Shown: piece after piece, positions 26,520 to 34,804 of the stretch
Numbering within the stretch: the stretch's first letter is position 1
Layout of the letters: every line of letters begins with the position of its first letter
From: Clostridia bacterium
GTDB taxonomy: Bacteria > Bacillota > Clostridia > Oscillospirales > Acutalibacteraceae
Direction: 5' to 3'
Assembly (NCBI GenBank): GCA_017631955.1
Contig: JAGBSJ010000018.1
Span: 1-43,447, forward strand
Length of the DNA stretch: 43,447 bases
The notes under the pieces: generated by a model
Seen by the model: only the letters and a program-made list of their open reading frames with translations
Database searches by the model: none
What the model was told of the DNA's origin: nothing
Made by a program: the position numbers and the translations under genes

Positions 26520-28257
26520 GGAAACAAAAATTATTTCTATTGATATATCACCCGAAACAAAACCAATAGAAACTGAGAATGCAGGTGTAATGTGGGAGCA
26601 TAATGCAACGCAACTTGTTTTTAATATTGACAATGCTTATATAGGTGATTACAAGTATTACCTTGAATATAGGTCGCTCATCGGTACAAAAGTGAGAACA
26701 GAATATCTTACTCTTAACACAGAAACAAATACCATTACATATGATATACCAGTAACAATGAGTTCTCTTAAAGGCGTTGAATGTTATTTCAATATTATTA
26801 TGATTGATGGTGATGGTAATACAATTCAAGTAATTAAACCACACAAATTCTGTTTGCAGTTTGATTATTCACCTGATACTGACAATTCCATTGCTAAAGT
26901 CAATGATTTTTCCATAAACGCTTTGCTTGAAGCAATTCGCCTTGGTACATTCAAGGGCGATAAAGGTGACAAAGGTGATATGGGTGCAAAAGGTGATAAG
27001 GGAGACAAAGGTGATACAGGTGAAATTTCGGAATCTTTTGCAACAGGCAATTTTGCCAACACTATTAAGAATGTGGCAAGTGGTAATCCGATAGTTGTCA
27101 ACGATGTGTCACCAGTTACACACGCGGTTGATGTGAAAAGTTATGGAAATGTTGATTATCTTACCGCAAAGCTTACGGCGTGTGGCAAAAATATTATTCC
27201 TACACCATATTATTTTTCAAATCAAATTGGGAGCAACAGTATTTTTACCGTGTTAGATGATGGCGGTATTTTAATTAATGGTACAACAACTGACACTAAA
27301 ACATTCCATATGATAAGATTTGACACATTCAAATTGCCAAAAGGCAAGTATAAACTTTCTCTTAAAAATGGCGTTAAGGGTAGTGTTTATCTGGTAAGCG
27401 GTGGTGGTAGTGACGGACTTTTACCTATGCAATATGGTGTAAACCGAAATATCGATATGACTGAGGATTTTAGTATCGGTTATATTTCGGTGCAAGTCGC
27501 AGCCAACACAACCGTTGAAAATCTTGTTGTGTATCCGCAACTTGAAATCGGTGAAATTGAAACCGATTATGAGCAATACAAAGGTAAAACTTATAACTTT
27601 AATGCTGATGGTACATGCAAGGTAGAGTCAATATCACCTGATATGACAATTTTCACCAATGCAGAAACTTTGCTTGAGTGTGAATATAATGTAGATACAG
27701 CCGTTGCTATTGAAAAGGCGAAGGAATATGCAAAACAAGAAGCTGATTCGGTAAAGGAAAGCATTGAAGCCCTCGGCTATCGTTTGTTAGGTTCACTAAC
27801 CCTTGAATCAGATATTCAAAGGATTACTGTTTCAGAAGATGCTAATGGAAACTTGCTTAAAAATATGAATCTTAAGAAATTCTTTGTTTTATTTATAGGC
27901 AGTTTTGTGAATACGGCATCAACAACTCTGTTCTGTAATATTAACGGTGGCAATATATATCAGATGTATAATTCTTTTAACCCTACTGCCGACAGAAAGT
28001 ACGGTTTCTGGCTTGAAAGCGAAAACATTATTACTCTTAGTGACAAGGTAGTATTCAAAAGCACATATCCATCGGCTTTGCTTACCAATTTTACTGAAAC
28101 AGGTTCAGGTCAGGGCTTAGGTGGTAATAATGTGGCACTTAATTCTGATTTAAGTGTTGTTGCTAATATCAACAATATTCAAAATATTAGTTTCGGTAGT
28201 TTTAATTCAAATAATCTTATGAAGGCAGGTAGTACACTTTACCTGTTCGGCATATAA
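26520..28257 (+). CDS. Phage-like tail fibre/receptor-binding protein with collagen-like segment
   Basis: The ATG is at 26518-26520, overlapping the preceding stop; AAAGGAG lies upstream. The 579-residue protein has a beta-rich N-terminal domain (about 1-125) like the baseplate-attachment (BppU-type) domains of Firmicutes phages. Seven to eight Gly-X-Y triplets (GDKGDKGDMGAKGDKGDKGD, about 146-167) can form a collagen-like trimer. A carbohydrate-binding-like region follows, with the phage motif YPQLEIGEIETDYEQYKGK (about 341-359). A coiled coil (KAKEYAKQEADSVKESIEAL, about 400-420) and a unique C-terminal domain (about 430-579) complete it. It probably binds a cell-surface glycan. It is followed at once by endolysin and holin genes, but no other tail genes are present. 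Confidence 0.82.
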
Positions 28258-28274
28258 ATAGAAGGAGTGATATT

Positions 28275-29156
28275 ATGGCAGTTTATAAAGGTATAGATGT
28301 TTCAAAGTGGCAAGGTGAAATTCAATGGAGTCGTGTTAAGAATGCGGGAATTCAGTTTGTAATGATGCGTTCGAGTTTTGGTTGGGGAAAAGGTCAGAAA
28401 GACAAATTCTTTGAAACTAACTATGCAGGAGCTAAAAAAGTAGGAATTCCTGTTGGTGCTTACCACTACTCTTACGCCACAACGGTTGAAGATGCAAGAA
28501 AAGAAGCGGACCTTTGCTATTCGGTTATCAAGGGCAAAAAGTTTGAATACCCAATTGCCTATGATATGGAGGAAAACAGAGTTTCTGCATTAGGCAAAGA
28601 AAAGGTTTCTGAAATTGCAAAAGCATTCTGTGAAAGAATGGAAAGTTATGGTTATTATGTTTGTATTTATGCAAACAAGCATTGGCTTGACAACTATTTT
28701 ACCGATGAAATTTTCAAAAAGTATGACATCTGGCTTGCTCAATGGGCAGAAAAACCAACATTCCAGCGTACTTATGGTATGTGGCAAAAGACCTCAAAAG
28801 GCAGGGTGGACGGAATCGAAACAAATGTAGATTTGGATGAATCATACAAAAATTACCCATCAATTATGAAATACAACGGACTTAACGGTTACGGCGCAGA
28901 AATCGAAGCAGAGCCACCAAAACGCGGATTTGTGGCGGGACAAAAAGTAATTCTTAAAAATGCAAAGCTTTACTCATCTGCATGGAGTGATGTGGTGGCA
29001 AATCACTTGAGCGGAACATATTACATTTACGACGGAATTTATTTTGAAGGCAGATACAGAGTTACAAATTCTCTTGCAAATGTAGAGCGTAAACCAATCG
29101 GCAAATATGTTACGGGATTTGTTCACCGTGATGATATGAGGAAAGACAATGCTTGA
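28275..29156 (+). CDS. GH25 lysozyme (phage-type endolysin)
   Basis: The enzyme hydrolyses the MurNAc-GlcNAc bond of peptidoglycan. The 293-residue protein starts with the GH25 signature YKGIDVSKWQG (D8), has GAYHYSYAT (about 61-69) and the catalytic DxE pair D97 and E99 in AYDMEE. WLAQWAEKPTF and the last domain-edge GIETNVDLDES match the family. Residues about 217-293 form an SH3-like wall-binding region. It lacks a signal peptide, so it would need the adjacent holin for release. GAAGGAG precedes the ATG, and its end overlaps the next gene. Confidence 0.95.
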   Translation: MAVYKGIDVSKWQGEIQWSRVKNAGIQFVMMRSSFGWGKGQKDKFFETNYAGAKKVGIPVGAYHYSYATTVEDARKEADLCYSVIKGKKFEYPIAYDMEENRVSALGKEKVSEIAKAFCERMESYGYYVCIYANKHWLDNYFTDEIFKKYDIWLAQWAEKPTFQRTYGMWQKTSKGRVDGIETNVDLDESYKNYPSIMKYNGLNGYGAEIEAEPPKRGFVAGQKVILKNAKLYSSAWSDVVANHLSGTYYIYDGIYFEGRYRVTNSLANVERKPIGKYVTGFVHRDDMRKDNA

Positions 29157-29403
29157 AAATGAAATGTTGAATCATCGTATTGACAAGGTTGAGTCTGACA
29201 TACAGATTTTATATAAAAAGGTCAATGATGTAACCCTTACACAAGTACAGAGCGTAACAAAACTTGACAGTATGCTTGTAACTCTTGGGGAGTTAAAAGA
29301 AAGCATAGAGGCACTAAAAAAACGCCCCGGTTGGTTGTGGGACAAAACGATAGTCGCCATTATCGGTGCTATCTGTGGTGTAGTTATAAGTATGCTATTT
29401 TAA
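29149..29403 (+). CDS. XhlA-like phage membrane protein (haemolysin XhlA type)
   Basis: This 84-residue protein has an N-terminal coiled coil (about 5-50, MLNHRIDKVESDIQILYKKV) and one C-terminal TM helix (about 63-83), the layout of XhlA, which cooperates with the holin XhlB in Bacillus phage-like elements. It overlaps the lysozyme gene by 8 nt and is followed by the holin gene after 9 nt, consistent with one lysis operon. GAGGAAA is the ribosome site. Confidence 0.82.
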   Translation: MLENEMLNHRIDKVESDIQILYKKVNDVTLTQVQSVTKLDSMLVTLGELKESIEALKKRPGWLWDKTIVAIIGAICGVVISMLF

Positions 29404-29412
29404 GGAGGAAAA

Positions 29413-29655
29413 ATGGTAGAATATATTGTAGAAAATGCACTTGTGCTTATTCCTGTGCTTAATGTTATTGGTATGATAATCAAGAATACAGAAAAAATCC
29501 CCGATAAATATATACCGTTGATTTTGTTGGGTTTCGGTATTTTGGGTACTGTGGCAATTTTGGGGCTTAGCCCTCACAGCGTAGTACAAGGTGTGCTTGT
29601 AACAGGCGCAGCGGTTTACGGCAACCAGGTTGTTAAGCAACTGAAAAAAGAATAG
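29413..29655 (+). CDS. Phage holin (Hol44/holin-5-like)
   Basis: This 80-residue protein has two or three hydrophobic segments (about 5-25, 33-50 and 52-70) and a charged end (KQLKKE), the size and layout of class II-type holins in Firmicutes phages. It would form pores that let the GH25 enzyme reach the wall. AAGGAGG lies 5 nt before the ATG. It closes the SOS cassette and is followed by a very strong terminator. The precise holin family is not settled by sequence alone. Confidence 0.82.
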   Translation: MVEYIVENALVLIPVLNVIGMIIKNTEKIPDKYIPLILLGFGILGTVAILGLSPHSVVQGVLVTGAAVYGNQVVKQLKKE

Positions 29656-29664
29656 TAATTTATG

Positions 29665-29698
29665 AAAAAACGAGTTCTCTGTGAGAACTCGTTTTTTT
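29665..29698 (+). terminator. Strong terminator closing the SOS cassette
   Basis: AAAAAACGAGTTCTC (29665-29679), loop TGT, GAGAACTCGTTTTTT (29683-29697). It marks the right end of the cassette's transcript. Confidence 0.95.
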
Positions 29699-29710
29699 GC
29701 TAAAAGGAGA

Positions 29711-29782
29711 ATGAAAATGAAAGGGGACAAGGTTGGGATTAATTCCTTAACCTTGATTAAAGAATACCATACAAATATGTAA
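29711..29782 (+). CDS. 23-codon orphan mini-ORF beyond the cassette terminator
   Basis: AAAGGAG precedes ATG 29711. The predicted peptide begins MKMKGDKVGINSLTLIKEY and stops at 29780-29782. The xxSLTLIKEY end loosely resembles the first strand of phage AP2/HNH-type proteins, so it may be a decayed fragment. It lies just beyond the cassette terminator. Expression is uncertain. Confidence 0.3.
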   Translation: MKMKGDKVGINSLTLIKEYHTNM

Positions 29783-29821
29783 TAAAAATATACAAATCTT
29801 TAATTTTCTGTGAACTTTAAT

Positions 29822-31057
29822 TTATTTGTTGTTCTTTAATGCTCTTATAATTTCATTGAATTTTGGTGGTTTGCCATACATAAGAATACCGATTCTGTAA
29901 ATTGTCACAGCAAGACGACCTAAAAAGAAAATTGAAATAATCAATATTATAATTGATATAAGTGCTTCAAAATGGCTTGCAGTACCCATACAGATTCTTG
30001 CAAACATTGCCATTGGTGAAGTGAATGGCACATAAGATAAAATTTTAATGATAATGTTATCAATTTTATCTGCACTCATAAAGGAAATTGTAATTACAAA
30101 TCCGATAATAAATGTAAACATTACAGGCATTGTAAGAGTGCCCACATCTTCAAGTTTTGATGCCATAGAGCCCATGGCACCGTTAAGAAATGCATAAAGC
30201 CCAAATCCCAAAACAAAAAATACTATTGTGTAAATTACAAGAGAAGGCGAAATGTTTGTAAACATTGATAAAACTTCGTTGCCCATAAGATAATCTTTAT
30301 TTATGACAACACAAATAACGCCCCAGATAAGTAAAACTGCAATTTGTGCAAGTCCTGCAACACCCGTACCAATAACTTTACCGAAAATAAGATTTTTAGG
30401 GTCGGCAGATGTTATAAGCAATTCCATAGCGCGTGAACTTTTTTCCGTTGCAACACTTTGTGCTACGAGCTGACCATAAACTAATACTGCAACATAAAGT
30501 ACCATCATAAGAAGATATGCATGGAAGAAACTCTGTGTCTGGTCCTGACCCACAATTACAGATTCGCCCGTTACGAATGCATTTGTAAATTTGTTGATTT
30601 CTTCAGCAGAAAGTCCCGCGTTTGCAAGATAATTTGCTTTATATGAAGAAAGCATAACTTCGTTGATTATGTAGGATGTAGTGTCATAAAGCCCTAAATT
30701 ATCAACTATGTATTTATATTCAAGAGGAGAGTCAATAACAATGGCAATTTTGTAATCACCATTTGCAACTGATTCTTTTGCATTTTCAAAACTTTGTTGA
30801 TTATCAACTGTGATTTCAAAATCTGCAAGAGTAGATTTAATTGCATCTGTAAGACTTTCATCCGTCTTGTTGATAATGAGTAACGATTTTACCGTTTCTT
30901 CACCAAGGTTGATTGAAATATCTTTGCCACCTGTAAATCGAGGGAAGAATGTTACAAGGGTAATAACAAGGGCTACGGCAATTGTAAGACCTACAAATAT
31001 TTTATTTTTCAAAAAATTCTTGAATTCAAATTTAAATACTGTAAAAAATTGTTTCAT
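29822..31057 (-). CDS. ABC-2 type exporter permease (NatB-like)
   Basis: This 411-residue membrane protein has one N-terminal TM helix (about 20-40), a large extracytoplasmic loop (about 45-180) and five to six further TM helices (about 180-390). ATEKSSRAMELLITSADPKNLIFGKVIG is the conserved cytoplasmic segment of NatB/ABC-2 permeases. Relatives export Na+, other cations or small molecules. It overlaps the ATPase gene by 4 nt, so the pair is coupled. The substrate is unknown. Confidence 0.92.
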   Translation of the reverse strand: MKQFFTVFKFEFKNFLKNKIFVGLTIAVALVITLVTFFPRFTGGKDISINLGEETVKSLLIINKTDESLTDAIKSTLADFEITVDNQQSFENAKESVANGDYKIAIVIDSPLEYKYIVDNLGLYDTTSYIINEVMLSSYKANYLANAGLSAEEINKFTNAFVTGESVIVGQDQTQSFFHAYLLMMVLYVAVLVYGQLVAQSVATEKSSRAMELLITSADPKNLIFGKVIGTGVAGLAQIAVLLIWGVICVVINKDYLMGNEVLSMFTNISPSLVIYTIVFFVLGFGLYAFLNGAMGSMASKLEDVGTLTMPVMFTFIIGFVITISFMSADKIDNIIIKILSYVPFTSPMAMFARICMGTASHFEALISIIILIISIFFLGRLAVTIYRIGILMYGKPPKFNEIIRALKNNK

Positions 31058-31965
31058 ATTTGCCCCTCCGTGAAAGATACAAAAATTTCATTAAGAGTCG
31101 GCTCTTTTACAGAAAATCCGTCAATTAGGTTGCCAAATTGTGATATTGTTTCCATTAACTTATCTTTATAACTGTCATCAATAAGAGTAATTGTAATTTT
31201 TTCGTTGTCGCAAGTTATACGCTTGATAAAATCAAAATTACCGTTATTAAGAAAATCTGTAATAGTTTTAATGTCATCCGTTTTAATCTCAATTATATTT
31301 CTTGCGTAACCGCGTTTTATTTCTTTTATGCCACCACTTAAAACGATTTTTCCACCATTAAGAATAAGAATTTCGTCACAGAACTCTTCAATGTAGTTCA
31401 TCTGATGACTTGAGAAAAGAACAAGTTTACCATTCCTAATCAAATCCTTAACCAAATCTTTAAGAAGTGAAGCGTTTACAGGGTCAAGTCCTGAAAACGG
31501 CTCGTCAAGAATGATTATATCAGGATTTGCAATTAAAGTTGCAACAAGTTGAACTTTTTGTTGATTACCTTTTGAAAGAGTATCAAGACGACGATTTTTA
31601 TATTCTTCAATATCAAGACGGCGAAGAAGTGTTTCTGCATTCTGCATAGCAACTTTCTTGTCAACATTCTGCAACTCTGCAAAATAAACAAGTTGTTCCA
31701 TAATCTTTTTCTTTGGGTAAAGCCCGCGTTCTTCAGGCAGATATCCAATTCGCACATTCTTTGTGTTTATAGGGTTGCCATCAAGGGTAACACTACCGCT
31801 ATCTGCGCCAAAAACATTCATAATAATGCGGATTAGTGTAGTTTTTCCCGCACCGTTACGACCAAGAACACCTACCGCTTTTCCGCTTTCGGCAGAAAAA
31901 GATATTCCTTTTAATACAGATTTGTCACCAAAGTTTTTTGTTACATTGTTTATGGTTAAAATCAT
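31054..31965 (-). CDS. ABC exporter ATP-binding protein (NatA-like)
   Basis: This 303-residue ATPase powers the NatB-like permease. It has Walker A GRNGAGKTT (about 35), signature LSKGNQQKVQ, Walker B IIILDEPFSGLDP and the H-loop SSHQM, and a C-terminal extension typical of NatA/DrrA types. ATG 31965 is chosen because AGGTG lies 8 nt upstream. A -10-like TACAAT lies at 31990-31985. It is divergent from the O-antigen-ligase-like gene. Confidence 0.93.
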   Translation of the reverse strand: MILTINNVTKNFGDKSVLKGISFSAESGKAVGVLGRNGAGKTTLIRIIMNVFGADSGSVTLDGNPINTKNVRIGYLPEERGLYPKKKIMEQLVYFAELQNVDKKVAMQNAETLLRRLDIEEYKNRRLDTLSKGNQQKVQLVATLIANPDIIILDEPFSGLDPVNASLLKDLVKDLIRNGKLVLFSSHQMNYIEEFCDEILILNGGKIVLSGGIKEIKRGYARNIIEIKTDDIKTITDFLNNGNFDFIKRITCDNEKITITLIDDSYKDKLMETISQFGNLIDGFSVKEPTLNEIFVSFTEGQI

Positions 31966-32064
31966 ACATTCATCACCTGTCATAATTGTAGCATATATAA
32001 AGGGGAAAATAAATAAAATTTCTGTAAGATTTTTGTAATAATTATTAAGGATTTGTAACTTGTA

Positions 32065-32092
32065 TTGAAAAAAGTTGATTTTATTATATAAT
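32065..32092 (+). promoter_or_regulatory. Sigma-A promoter of the O-antigen-ligase-like gene
   Basis: TTGAAA (32065-32070), 16-nt spacer, TATAAT (32087-32092), 30 nt before the start codon. Confidence 0.7.
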
Positions 32093-32121
32093 TATAATGA
32101 TAAATTATGGGAGTAAGTATA

Positions 32122-33591
32122 ATGGAATCTGTTTTTAAGTCACAAAAAGCACAAAACAGAATACAAGAATTAAGGGCCTTCCTTATCAGTGACAGATGGA
32201 TGGCTGTATTGTTCTGCCTTGCAGGTGTAATTACAACTGCAGGGGCATATCTCCCAGAAGAACGACTTGAAATTCCAGGTACAGTTATTTTCGCATATAT
32301 TGTTGGATTTACATTGGTAATCAGTAACGATTTAATGGCGGCATTAATCCCTGTAATGTTCACTTATCTGATTGCTATAAGGTGTTACGATTCCTTTGAC
32401 GAATTTATGCAGTACAAGTGGTTTATAATACCGCTTGTGTTTATGATTTTGTTCCATTTGATAGCATACCGCAAGCCACTTACAACAAAGGGCTCACAAT
32501 TCAAACCAATGGTGTTTGTTTCTGCGTCAATTCTTCTTGGTGGTATAGGGTTTATTTCCCCTGAAGAGTATTTTGCACCTACTTCTCTATATCATATGTT
32601 GGGACTTGGCTTTGGTATGGTGCTTGTGTATTCATACCTTTGTGCTCATATAGGTGTTAGAAAAGACTATTCACTTCTTAATATGCTTACAAAAATAATG
32701 GTGCTTACAGGTTGTTTTGCATCATTTATGGTAATTTCATATTACCTTATAAATATCAACGAAGTGCTTGATGTTAAAGGTATTCTTTATATGCAGTGGC
32801 GCAATAATTGCTCAACAATTCTTATGATTACAATGCCTTTTGCATTTCTTATGGCGAATAAAAAATCTTATGCAACCATTTTTGGATTTATCTTTTTCTT
32901 TGCAATTCTTCTTACCGGCTCACGCGGAGGAATGGTTTTCGGCTCTGTTGAAATTGTAATGTGTATTGTTATGTATATGCTTTATGATAATCGTCGCCGT
33001 CTTGCTTATGTTATTATCTGTCTTTGCCTTGCATTCGGATTTTTAGCATTCGCACCACAGATTACAGAGTTTTTAGGTCATACTCTTGACCGACTCTTCA
33101 AAGCAGTTAATGATTTCTTGATGGGCGAGAAAAACGAGGTAAGAGCAATCCATTATGCCCGTGGTATAAACGATTTCCTTACACAACCAATATTTGGTAC
33201 AGGGCTCGGTTACATGGGTAACCGCGATGTGCATGCTTCAAAAGAATTTGCACTTTGTTGGTACCATTGTGAGCCGATTCAGATTGCTGCAAGTTTTGGT
33301 CTGGTGGGTATTGTAGCATTCGTTTATCAGTTTATTCGCAGGAATATGCTTATCTGGAAAAAAGCAACACTTTTTAATATGACTATTTTCTTATCTTATA
33401 TCAGTCTTGAAATGATGTCACTTGTAAATCCTGGTATTCTTTGTCCGTTGCCTTATTTATTCCTTATAACATTGTTTATGGTAGTGGTTGAAAAGTGTGA
33501 TGACGGCGAGTATCAAGAGAAAATTTATATTCGTAAAAAACGCGAATTACCCAAACTTTATAAAATAAAAGAATTCAAAGAAAGGGCTTGA
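32122..33591 (+). CDS. O-antigen ligase/polymerase-like polytopic membrane protein
   Basis: ATG 32122 is chosen because GGGAG lies 8 nt upstream; ATG 32107 lacks a site. The 489-residue protein has about ten TM helices and the large loop typical of the Wzy/WaaL superfamily (about 325-390; TQPIFGTGLGYMGNRDVH is the G-x-G-x-G-like core). Such enzymes ligate or polymerise surface polysaccharide units. The basic C-terminus lies in the cytoplasm. No other polysaccharide genes touch it. The rpsF promoter begins inside its stop codon. Confidence 0.82.
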   Translation: MESVFKSQKAQNRIQELRAFLISDRWMAVLFCLAGVITTAGAYLPEERLEIPGTVIFAYIVGFTLVISNDLMAALIPVMFTYLIAIRCYDSFDEFMQYKWFIIPLVFMILFHLIAYRKPLTTKGSQFKPMVFVSASILLGGIGFISPEEYFAPTSLYHMLGLGFGMVLVYSYLCAHIGVRKDYSLLNMLTKIMVLTGCFASFMVISYYLININEVLDVKGILYMQWRNNCSTILMITMPFAFLMANKKSYATIFGFIFFFAILLTGSRGGMVFGSVEIVMCIVMYMLYDNRRRLAYVIICLCLAFGFLAFAPQITEFLGHTLDRLFKAVNDFLMGEKNEVRAIHYARGINDFLTQPIFGTGLGYMGNRDVHASKEFALCWYHCEPIQIAASFGLVGIVAFVYQFIRRNMLIWKKATLFNMTIFLSYISLEMMSLVNPGILCPLPYLFLITLFMVVVEKCDDGEYQEKIYIRKKRELPKLYKIKEFKERA

Positions 33592-33616
33592 CAATCAGTC
33601 CTTTTTTTGATACAAT
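33588..33616 (+). promoter_or_regulatory. Consensus sigma-A promoter of rpsF-ssb-rpsR
   Basis: TTGACA (33588-33593), 17-nt spacer, TACAAT (33611-33616). The -35 overlaps the TGA stop codon (33589-33591) of the preceding gene. Confidence 0.88.
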
Positions 33617-33622
33617 TCATAT

Positions 33623-33706
33623 TTGCTATGGGTTAATATTTCAAAACCTATATCCTTCCTCCCAAGGAGAGTTTGGGGGGCAAAGTCCATAAGGAGGTGT
33701 AAAAGA
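33623..33706 (+). promoter_or_regulatory. rpsF leader with hairpin near the ribosome site
   Basis: The about 85-nt leader contains CCTCCCAA (33658-33665) paired with TTGGGGGG (33673-33680). The CCTTCCTCC stretch could instead pair with the Shine-Dalgarno AAGGAGG (33691-33697). Autoregulatory S6:S18-binding leaders before rpsF are known in bacteria. A match is not proven here. Confidence 0.45.
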
Positions 33707-33985
33707 ATGTCAAAGTATGAGACTATTATGGTTTTCTCACTCGCAAAGGGTGAAGAAGCTGCAAAAGAGCTTATGGAAAAATTTAAAGCTCTTATGGAAT
33801 CAAACGGCACTCTTGAAAGCGTTGATGAGTGGGGCAAGAGAAGACTCGCTTACCTTATCAATGACGAAGCTGAAGGTTACTATGTTCTCTATAATTATGA
33901 GGCAAAACCTGAATTCCCAGCTGAGCTTGAAAGAATTGCAAAAATCACTGACGGTGTTCTTAGAACATTAGTTGTTAAGAAGTAA
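33707..33985 (+). CDS. rpsF: 30S ribosomal protein S6
   Basis: This 92-residue S6 protein binds S18 in the 30S platform. It starts KYETIMVFSLAKGEEAAKEL and has the strands of the family, DEWGKRRLAYLINDEAEGYY. ATG 33707 follows AAGGAGG at an ideal distance. It is the first gene of rpsF-ssb-rpsR. Confidence 0.97.
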   Translation: MSKYETIMVFSLAKGEEAAKELMEKFKALMESNGTLESVDEWGKRRLAYLINDEAEGYYVLYNYEAKPEFPAELERIAKITDGVLRTLVVKK

Positions 33986-34000
33986 TCGGAGGAAAAGTTT

Positions 34001-34465
34001 ATGTTAAACAGCGTAATTATCATGGGCAGACTTACTGCTGACCCAGAACTTCGCACAACAACAAACGGCTTGTCTGTTACTTCATTTACTGTGGCGGTTG
34101 ACCGTAACTACAAATCCGGTGATGAAAGACAAACAGATTTTATCAGCGTTGTAGCATGGCGCGGAACAGCAGATTTCGTTACAAGATTCTTCAAAAAGGG
34201 TCAAATGATTGCTGTTCAGGGTTCACTTCAGGTTCGTAACTATGAAGATAAAAACGGTAACAAGCGCACAGCTTATGACGTTGTTGCTGATAACGTTTCT
34301 TTCTGCGGTAGCAAAGCAGAAGGCGGCAACAATTTCGGCGCACAAAGAATGGACACAGCACCTGCTGTTTCATACCAGAGTGCAGATGCAGGCAGCTTTT
34401 CAGTTTTACCCGATGATAACCAAGGGTTCTTCGGTGCAGATGATGACGAAGGACTCCCATTCTAA
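34001..34465 (+). CDS. ssb: Single-stranded DNA-binding protein
   Basis: This 154-residue SSB has the OB fold (about 1-105; MLNSVIIMGRLTADPELRTT, FISVVAWRGTADFV, KGQMIAVQGSLQVRNYEDKNG). A flexible linker and the acidic tail DDDEGLPF follow, the tip that recruits replication and repair partners. It lies between rpsF and rpsR, the classic arrangement. Confidence 0.97.
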   Translation: MLNSVIIMGRLTADPELRTTTNGLSVTSFTVAVDRNYKSGDERQTDFISVVAWRGTADFVTRFFKKGQMIAVQGSLQVRNYEDKNGNKRTAYDVVADNVSFCGSKAEGGNNFGAQRMDTAPAVSYQSADAGSFSVLPDDNQGFFGADDDEGLPF

Positions 34466-34500
34466 GATTTAATCTTAATCTTTAATAGGAGGAGACTATA

Positions 34501-34743
34501 ATGGCATACGATAAGAATGCAAGACCAAACAGAAAAGGTCGTAAAAAAGTTTGCGCATTTTGTGTAGAAAAAGTTGAAAAAATCGACTATAAAGATACAG
34601 CAAAGCTCCGCCGTTACACATCAGAAAGAGCAAAGATTCTTCCTCGCCGTGTAACAGGTACTTGTGCATATCACCAGAGAGAGCTTACAACAGCTATCAA
34701 GAGAGCACGTCAGATTGCTCTTATGCCTTACACAAATGACTAA
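34501..34743 (+). CDS. rpsR: 30S ribosomal protein S18
   Basis: This 80-residue S18 protein shows [37 protein letters not shown] and [20 protein letters not shown]. The Cys pairs (CAFC and later Cys) fit the zinc-binding form of S18. GGAGGAG precedes it. A strong terminator follows. Confidence 0.97.
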   Translation: MAYDKNARPNRKGRKKVCAFCVEKVEKIDYKDTAKLRRYTSERAKILPRRVTGTCAYHQRELTTAIKRARQIALMPYTND

Positions 34744-34752
34744 TTAACAGTC

Positions 34753-34785
34753 AAAGCCGTCCAAATGGACGGCTTTATTTTTTTG
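34753..34785 (+). terminator. Rho-independent terminator after rpsR
   Basis: AAAGCCGTCC (34753-34762), loop AAAT, GGACGGCTTT (34767-34776), then ATTTTTTT. Confidence 0.92.
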
Positions 34786-34804
34786 TTTTTTCTTTGGCAA
34801 AATA

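Noticed and set aside
26960-27025. GGTGATAAA-type DNA repeats as a satellite
   Set aside because: They encode in-frame Gly-X-Y collagen-like triplets of the tail fibre protein.
25775-29698. A complete prophage
   Set aside because: No integrase, terminase, portal, capsid, tail tube or sheath gene and no flanking attachment repeats were seen.
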